Shown here: positions 59,306 through 64,000 of the stretch, piece after piece
How the letters are laid out: each line of letters starts with the position of its first letter
Position numbering within the stretch: position 1 is the stretch's first letter
DNA from: Arthrobacter sp042667405
Lineage (GTDB): Bacteria > Actinomycetota > Actinomycetes > Actinomycetales > Micrococcaceae
Direction of reading: 5' to 3'
NCBI RefSeq assembly: GCF_042667405.1
Contig: NZ_JBHVAL010000010.1
Coordinates: 1 to 64,000 of the forward strand
Length of the DNA: 64,000 nt
The notes under the pieces: generated by a model
What the model saw: the letters and a program-made list of their open reading frames with translations, nothing else
Databases searched by the model: none
What the model was told of the DNA's origin: nothing
Made by a program: the position numbers and the translations under genes

Positions 59306-59335
59306 TAAACGAACGCCGACTAAACGAACGCCGAC
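59306..59335. repeat. 15-bp tandem duplication at the end of the acyl-CoA dehydrogenase gene
   Basis: TAAACGAACGCCGAC occurs twice in direct succession (59306-59320 and 59321-59335). It repeats the last codons and stop of the minus-strand gene, so the downstream copy is untranslated. Probably a slippage product. Confidence 0.8.
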
Positions 59336-60537
59336 TTTCCCGTCACCGCGCGGGCCACGATCATGGAGTTGATCTCGTAACTGCCCTCATACGTGAAGAG
59401 GATTTCGGCGTCGCCAAAGAGCTTGCCCATCTCGTAATCCGTGGTGATCCCGTTCCCGCCCAGCAGCGAGCGGCCCATCGCCACGGAGGAGCGCGCCAAG
59501 CGGGTGGTGGTGGCCTTGCACATGGCGGCTTGGACCATCTCAAGCCTGCCTGCCTGCTGGATACGCGCGAGTTCAACCATCATGGACAAAGATGCATTGG
59601 CGTTGCCCAGGATGTCGGCGAGCTGCTGCTGCACCAGCTGGAACCGCGCGAGTTCCTTACCGAACTGCTTCCGCTCCAAAGCGTAGGCCCGGGCTATATC
59701 AAAGGCAGCCAACTGGATGCCGGCAGCCTGCCACCCCACCCAGGCACGGGAATCCCGCAGAAGGTCATTGGCGCGTGAAAACTCGCTTGCGCCGGGCAGC
59801 AGGTTCGACGCCGGGATGCGGACCTCGTCCAGGACGATGTCCGCGTTCTGCATGATGCGCAGGCCGATCTTGTTGGAGATCTTCGTGGCGGAGTAGCCGG
59901 GGCGGTCGGATTCCACAATGAATCCCTTGATGTGGCCATCGGAATGATCGCGGGCCCAGACCAAGGCGAAGTCGGCAATCGTGGCGGCCCCGATCCAGCG
60001 CTTGGCACCGTTGATGACCCATTCGCCGCCGTCGCGCCGAGCCGTCGTCGAAAGTCCTCCGGCGATGTCCGAACCGTGGTCCGGTTCGGTCAACGCAAAG
60101 GCTCCCAGCTGTGTGAACGCCTGCAGGCCGGGCAGCCAGGTGCGCTTTTGTTCCGGGGAGCCGAGCTCGTGGATCATGCCGACGATGAGTTCATTGTGGA
60201 TACCCACCAAGGCCGAAAGCGAGACGTCGGCGCGGGCCACCTCGGTGTACATCAGGCCCTTGAACAGCTGGGAAGAACCGTCGGTTTGCAGCCCACCCAG
60301 CCCGTACCCGGCCATTTCCGCGAGCAAGCCGAAGGGGAACTCCTCCCGGTTCCAGTATTCGATGCTGGCTCCGCGGATCCGCTCCTGCAGGAACTCCCTG
60401 GTGCGCAGATACCGCTCGCGCTCACCCTCGGGCAGCAGATCAATCACGTGCATGAGGTCCGCCTCCGGGTAAGGAGGGAGGACGCGTTCCGACGCTGGAC
60501 CGCTGGTAACGGTGGCGGCAGCTTTTTGATCGAGCAT
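59320..60537 (-). CDS. Acyl-CoA dehydrogenase (glutaryl-CoA dehydrogenase-like)
   Basis: A 405-residue flavoprotein dehydrogenase. FAD/substrate motifs are GAFALTEPDHGSDIAGGLSTTARR and WVINGAKRWIGAATIADFALVWAR; the C-terminal helical domain has RKQFGKELARFQLVQQQLADI, LLGGNGITTDYEMGKLFGDAEILFTYEGSYEINSMIVARAVTG (landmarks), where the Glu of TYEG is the likely catalytic base. The order of motifs is closest to glutaryl-CoA dehydrogenases. Divergent from an acyl-CoA synthetase gene, sharing a 129-base control region. Substrate acyl group unknown. Confidence 0.88.
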   Translation of the reverse strand: MLDQKAAATVTSGPASERVLPPYPEADLMHVIDLLPEGERERYLRTREFLQERIRGASIEYWNREEFPFGLLAEMAGYGLGGLQTDGSSQLFKGLMYTEVARADVSLSALVGIHNELIVGMIHELGSPEQKRTWLPGLQAFTQLGAFALTEPDHGSDIAGGLSTTARRDGGEWVINGAKRWIGAATIADFALVWARDHSDGHIKGFIVESDRPGYSATKISNKIGLRIMQNADIVLDEVRIPASNLLPGASEFSRANDLLRDSRAWVGWQAAGIQLAAFDIARAYALERKQFGKELARFQLVQQQLADILGNANASLSMMVELARIQQAGRLEMVQAAMCKATTTRLARSSVAMGRSLLGGNGITTDYEMGKLFGDAEILFTYEGSYEINSMIVARAVTGKSAFV

Positions 60538-60585
60538 TAGACCCCTTCGTCATGTGCCGGGAGGCTCTTCCAAACCCTTGGATGT

Positions 60586-60619
60586 CCTAGTATATTGCAA
60601 GGTGATGTGGATCACTAGG
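60586..60619. promoter_or_regulatory. Divergent promoter with CCTAGT/ACTAGG inverted repeat
   Basis: The ends CCTAGTATAT and GATCACTAGG form a partial inverted repeat around a 34-base region. TATACT on the minus strand (60594-60589) is a good -10 for the dehydrogenase gene. The repeat may be bound by the MarR-type regulator encoded nearby, an inference. Confidence 0.45.
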
Positions 60620-60669
60620 CGGGATGCCAAGGCAACGGTGCCGGGCAACCCGAAGGCGAAAGGCGGACT

Positions 60670-62388
60670 ATGACAGTCACAGAGGACTTCCGTGCGGCCC
60701 GCGACCGGCTGCTGGAACTGCGCGAAGACTACGCAACGGCCCACAAGGAATTCCAATGGCCACGGTTCGAGGAGTTCAACTTCGCCCTCGACTGGTTCGA
60801 CCAGCTGGCCGCCGATCCTGGCAGGGGCGAGCAACCCGCCCTGGTGATTGTCGAACAGGACGGCAGCTCCACGCGGCGCACGTTCAAGGAACTCTCTGAG
60901 CGGTCCTCCCAGCTCGCCAACTGGCTGCGAGGACAGGGCGTCCGACGCGGCGACCACATGATCATCATGCTCGGCAACCAGGTGGAGCTTTGGGAACTCA
61001 TGCTGGCCGGCATCAAGCTGGGCATCGTCATGATCCCCACCACCACCCTCATGGGCGCCCGGGATCTGCAGGACCGGGTTGAGCGCGGCGGCGCGGCTTG
61101 GGTTGCCGTCGGCAGCGCAAACATCGGCAAGTTTGCCGCCGTCGAGGGTGACTACCAACTGATTGAGGTGGGTGCGGAACGCACCAGCCCGGAGGCCAAA
61201 CACTACGCGGATTCGTACGACGCCGGCACGGACTTCACGCCGGACGCCCCCACGCGCGCGGATGAGACGCTCCTGCTCTACTTCACGTCCGGGACCACCT
61301 CCCGCGCCAAGCTGGTGGAGCACACTCACACGTCCTACCCCGTGGGCCACCTGTCCACCATGTACTGGATCGGCCTGGAACCGGGCGATGTCCACCTGAA
61401 TGTGGCCTCCCCGGGTTGGGCCAAGCATGCGTGGTCCAACGTCTTCACACCTTGGATCGCTGAGGCCACGGTCTTCATCTACAACTACGACCGCTTCGAT
61501 GCAGCGGCACTCATGGCTCAGATGGGCCGGGAGGGCGTGACGAGCTTCTGCGCGCCGCCCACCGTGTGGCGGATGCTGATCCAGGCTGACCTGAAGCAAC
61601 TCACCAACCCGCCGCGCAAAGTTGTCTCGGCCGGCGAGCCCCTGAACGCGGAGGTCATCGGCCAGGTGGAAGAGGCGTGGGGCGTGACCATCCGGGACGG
61701 CTTCGGGCAGACCGAGTCCACGGTCCAGATCGCCAATACGCCGGCCCAGCCGGTGAAAATCGGCTCCATGGGGCGCCCGCTCCCCGGGTACGACGTCGTC
61801 CTGGTGGACCCGCTCACCGGTGAAGAAGCCGACGACGGCGAACTCTGCTTGCGCTTGGACCCCCGGCCTGTGGGGCTCATGAAGAGCTACTTCGGCGACG
61901 AGGCCAAAACCGCCGATGCCTTCCGGAATGGTTACTACCACACGGGCGACATGGCCAGCCGGGATGCCGACGGCGTCATCACCTACGTGGGTCGGGACGA
62001 CGACGTCTTCAAGTCCTCGGATTACCGCTTGTCGCCTTTCGAGCTCGAAAGCGTATTGATCGAGCACCCCGCAGTGGCGGAGGCCGCCGTCGTACCGTCC
62101 CCTGACGCAGTGAAGTTGTCGGTTCCGAAAGCCTTCGTGGTGCTGGCCGCCGGCTACGAACCCGGTCCTGCGGTGGCGGAAGACATCCTGCGATACTGCC
62201 GCGAACACCTGGCACCGTTCAAGCGGATCCGGAGGCTCGAGTTCGGCGAGCTGCCCAAGACCATTTCGGGCAAGATCCGTCGCGTAGAGCTCCGTGGATC
62301 TGAAGTCCAGCGGCATGGAGACGGCCCCTTGCCTTCAGGTTTGGGCGTGGAATATACCGAAGAAGAGTTCCCGAATCTGAAAGACTAG
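60670..62388 (+). CDS. AMP-forming acyl-CoA synthetase
   Basis: A 572-residue adenylate-forming ligase that activates a carboxylic acid to its CoA thioester. Motifs: P-loop LLYFTSGTTSRAKLVEHTHT (the usual Gly-x-Pro is replaced by Ser-Arg-Ala), GFGQTES, YHTGDMASRDADG, YVGRDDDVFKSSDYRLSPFELE and the catalytic Lys in ISGKIRRVELR. The pattern resembles medium-chain/benzoate-type ligases. With the dehydrogenase and MarR it may form an acid-degradation unit. ATG 60670 is the first start after the divergent promoter. Confidence 0.9.
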   Translation: MTVTEDFRAARDRLLELREDYATAHKEFQWPRFEEFNFALDWFDQLAADPGRGEQPALVIVEQDGSSTRRTFKELSERSSQLANWLRGQGVRRGDHMIIMLGNQVELWELMLAGIKLGIVMIPTTTLMGARDLQDRVERGGAAWVAVGSANIGKFAAVEGDYQLIEVGAERTSPEAKHYADSYDAGTDFTPDAPTRADETLLLYFTSGTTSRAKLVEHTHTSYPVGHLSTMYWIGLEPGDVHLNVASPGWAKHAWSNVFTPWIAEATVFIYNYDRFDAAALMAQMGREGVTSFCAPPTVWRMLIQADLKQLTNPPRKVVSAGEPLNAEVIGQVEEAWGVTIRDGFGQTESTVQIANTPAQPVKIGSMGRPLPGYDVVLVDPLTGEEADDGELCLRLDPRPVGLMKSYFGDEAKTADAFRNGYYHTGDMASRDADGVITYVGRDDDVFKSSDYRLSPFELESVLIEHPAVAEAAVVPSPDAVKLSVPKAFVVLAAGYEPGPAVAEDILRYCREHLAPFKRIRRLEFGELPKTISGKIRRVELRGSEVQRHGDGPLPSGLGVEYTEEEFPNLKD

Positions 62389-62426
62389 GCACGTCGAGCA
62401 GCCGGCACCCCACCTTTAGGAGGCCC

Positions 62427-62933
62427 ATGGGCACCCCACTCCCCCGCGATCCCATCGCCGACGCCCAGCGCAACTGGGAGCGGCACGGTTGGGGAGACGT
62501 CGCGGCGCCCATGGCCGCCATCACGGCAATCATGCGGACGCAGCAGATCCTGCTGGCCCGCATCGAAACCGTGCTCAAGCCCTTCGGCCTGACCTTCGCC
62601 CGGTACGAACTCCTGGCCTTGCTGAGTTTCGCCCGCAGCGGCGCGCTGCCCATGAACAAAGCAAGTGCGCTCCTGCAGGTGCATCCCACCTCGGTGACCA
62701 ACGCCGTCGACCGCTTGGAAAAAGCCGCCCTCGTGGCCCGCTCCCCGCACCCTACCGATGGCCGCACCACCCTGATCGAGCTCACGCCTGAGGGCCGCAC
62801 CGTGGCAAAGAAGGCGACGGCGGCGCTGAACACCGAGGTTTTCGGCAAGTCGGGCTTCAGGGACGACGACGTCGATCACCTCATCCGCGTGTTGGGCGCC
62901 TTCCGCAGGGATGCCGGGGACTTCGAGGACTGA
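62427..62933 (+). CDS. MarR-family regulator
   Basis: A 168-residue MarR protein: helical N-terminus, winged helix FGLTFARYELLALLSFARSGALPMNKASALLQVHPTSVTNAVDRLEKAALVARSPHPTDGRTTLIELTPEG (landmarks), and C-terminal dimer helices. ATG 62427 has TTTAGGAGG at an ideal distance. It is 38 bases after the synthetase stop, so it is likely in the same transcript and may sense the acyl-CoA or acid used by that enzyme. Confidence 0.92.
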   Translation: MGTPLPRDPIADAQRNWERHGWGDVAAPMAAITAIMRTQQILLARIETVLKPFGLTFARYELLALLSFARSGALPMNKASALLQVHPTSVTNAVDRLEKAALVARSPHPTDGRTTLIELTPEGRTVAKKATAALNTEVFGKSGFRDDDVDHLIRVLGAFRRDAGDFED

Positions 62934-62949
62934 GAGCTGAACGAGCGTT

Positions 62950-64000
62950 TTACGTTCTGGAGGGGCGGTCCCCGGGAAGGGGCGGGGCCTTTGACAGGTA
63001 GCTATGCCCGGTGGGGGTCCTGATTTCGAGGGTCTGAACGTCAGCGTGTACAGCTTGGGTGGCCCACCCCGGCTGCTCCTTGGTGTGGTTGCATGCTTCA
63101 CACAGTCCTGCACCATTTGCGAAGTTGGTTTTGCCCCCGGAACGCCAGGGCACGATGTGGTCGATATGCCGGATGGGCGCGTCACAATAGGGCGTCCGGC
63201 AGGTATGGTCCCGGGTCTCGATGAAGCGACGGAGCCGCCCGGTAAAGAGCCGGGCCTTGGAATCAGTGGCCAGGAGCTCCCCCGTGGCCGGCGCGGTGTA
63301 GAGGCGGCGAAGCCAGACCTGGAACTCTTCGTCGGGGACGGCTGGTTCCCCACCAGCGACCTGTTCTCCACCGACGGCCGCTCTCGCCCATGCGGCAGGG
63401 ACGATCCCGTAACCCTGAAGCCGCGCGGGTTCGCTATCGCCCTGGAACAGGGAACGATCCGTCATGACGAGGTCCAGGTTGATCCCCGTGTACCCGCCCG
63501 GCGTTCCGGTGACGCGTTCAACCAGCGTGTCAGCCATGATCTGACCGCGGGTGGGGACAACCCCGCCAGACTCCACAGGCCGGGTGGAACGGGCCGAATC
63601 TGCAGCGCGGTTCAGCGCGGCGTACACCGCCACTCCTTGGGCGACAGGTAGCAGGGCGGTCAGGTAGGTCATTGTGTCCGGCGCCGGTCGCAGGCTGACG
63701 GTCCGCTCGGAGGCAGCGCGACTGGCACGTCCAACGACCGACCGCGGATCGCGACGGTACGCGGCAGCTTTTGCCGCCGCGATGACTGCCCTATCCCCTT
63801 TGCCTTCGAAGGTCCCGGTGTCCGGCGCGAGTTCCTCATCCACCGCGACCCGATCCTCCACGCTGAGGCAGGCTGTCTCCTTGACGAGCAGCGTGGCGCG
63901 CCATTCGTTCAGCTGGCCGGAGTTCAAGGCCGCCAAGGTTCGCGGCATCTCCATGACCAGGGCTTTCGCCAAACCAAGCAGTCGTGATCCACGGTTGGGC
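62950..64000 (-). CDS. HNH endonuclease with DUF222 region, start cut by window edge
   Basis: The frame remains open to the right edge, so the N-terminus lies outside. About 350 residues are visible: a DUF222-type helical region (LNEWRATLLVKETACLSVEDRVAVDEELAPD, PDTMTYLTALLPVAQGVAVYAALNRAA) and a C-terminal HNH nuclease domain with the zinc-type CRTPYCDAPIRHIDHIVPWRSGGKTNFANGAGLCEACNHTKE (landmarks: two CxxC-like pairs, His-Ile-Asp-His, Asn-His). Such proteins occur in many copies in actinobacterial genomes; a mobile-element origin is often suggested but the role is unknown. It converges with the MarR gene. Confidence 0.88.
   Translation of the reverse strand, partial: PNRGSRLLGLAKALVMEMPRTLAALNSGQLNEWRATLLVKETACLSVEDRVAVDEELAPDTGTFEGKGDRAVIAAAKAAAYRRDPRSVVGRASRAASERTVSLRPAPDTMTYLTALLPVAQGVAVYAALNRAADSARSTRPVESGGVVPTRGQIMADTLVERVTGTPGGYTGINLDLVMTDRSLFQGDSEPARLQGYGIVPAAWARAAVGGEQVAGGEPAVPDEEFQVWLRRLYTAPATGELLATDSKARLFTGRLRRFIETRDHTCRTPYCDAPIRHIDHIVPWRSGGKTNFANGAGLCEACNHTKEQPGWATQAVHADVQTLEIRTPTGHSYLSKAPPLPGDRPSRT

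Noticed and set aside
59306..59335. 15-bp tandem repeat considered as an attachment site.
   Set aside because: It merely repeats the last codons and stop of the acyl-CoA dehydrogenase gene; no integrase or tRNA gene is nearby.
62939..62957. GAACG-N9-CGTTC hairpin considered as terminator of the MarR gene.
   Set aside because: The stem is only 5 bp, has no T-run and overlaps the end of the convergent HNH gene.

Overview
The window is about 63% GC by eye, densely packed, with frequent ATGA/GTGA start-stop overlaps, many GTG starts, several promoters that appear to give leaderless mRNAs, DtxR/IdeR-type iron control, and the linked set fba, DUF3151, TrmH-like methyltransferase and pyrE. This points to a high-GC Gram-positive soil actinobacterium of the Micrococcaceae, most likely Arthrobacter in the broad sense (Paenarthrobacter-like). 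That placement is inferred from gene content; no rRNA or tRNA gene is visible. It looks like ordinary chromosome, with no prophage, integrase, insertion sequence or CRISPR array.

Layout. 150-4266: ferric-siderophore ABC uptake (lipoprotein, two FecCD permeases, ATPase) behind an iron box. 4396-9041: DUF3151 and fba, a Vsr/DUF559-like gene bracketed by two related palindromes, a SpoU-type RNA methyltransferase and a Pro/Gln-rich membrane protein. 9313-12802: FtsX-type ABC exporter with its PadR repressor. 12919-16287: HAD phosphatase, tyrosine phosphatase, Tat-exported hydrolase, pyrE. 16326-21463: ChvE-GguA-GguB type sugar importer with a LacI regulator. 21776-32575: a ten-gene hexuronate operon running from an ABC importer to gluconokinase, with a divergent LacI at 32705. 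33787-34608: nadE. 34612-40293: amino-acid ABC importer with a DadA-like oxidase, RidA and a CdaR/PucR regulator. 40297-47065: FadR-type regulator and an amine-utilisation operon (permease, glutamine-synthetase-like ligase, C26 hydrolase, aldehyde dehydrogenase, SDR). 47263-49384: PadR, MerR/TipA and TetR regulators. 49404-52391: an ECF-like sigma factor with a transmembrane protein, a small membrane protein and a lipoprotein. 52493-54067: membrane-anchored molybdopterin oxidoreductase. 54193-59249: betaine-aldehyde dehydrogenase, GMC choline-dehydrogenase-like enzyme and an APC permease. 59320-62933: acyl-CoA dehydrogenase, acyl-CoA synthetase and MarR. 62950-64000: an HNH/DUF222 endonuclease cut by the window edge.

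How the parts work together. Most of the window is catabolic modules, each pairing a transporter, enzymes and a local regulator, often with inverted-repeat operators at the promoter. The most unusual locus is 49404-52391. A domain of about 123 residues with two conserved cysteines occurs once at the end of the transmembrane protein encoded next to the sigma factor, and twice, almost identically, in a lipoprotein 1.2 kb away. The sigma gene and the lipoprotein gene carry a similar promoter-like element (GAAA-C/G-TTTTT, 7-8 bases, GTGTAA) at nearly the same distance from their starts, which suggests one regulon. A second notable feature is the duplicated promoter, operator and start codon of the choline operon at 57364-57451, which now begins an 8-codon reading frame ahead of the permease gene.
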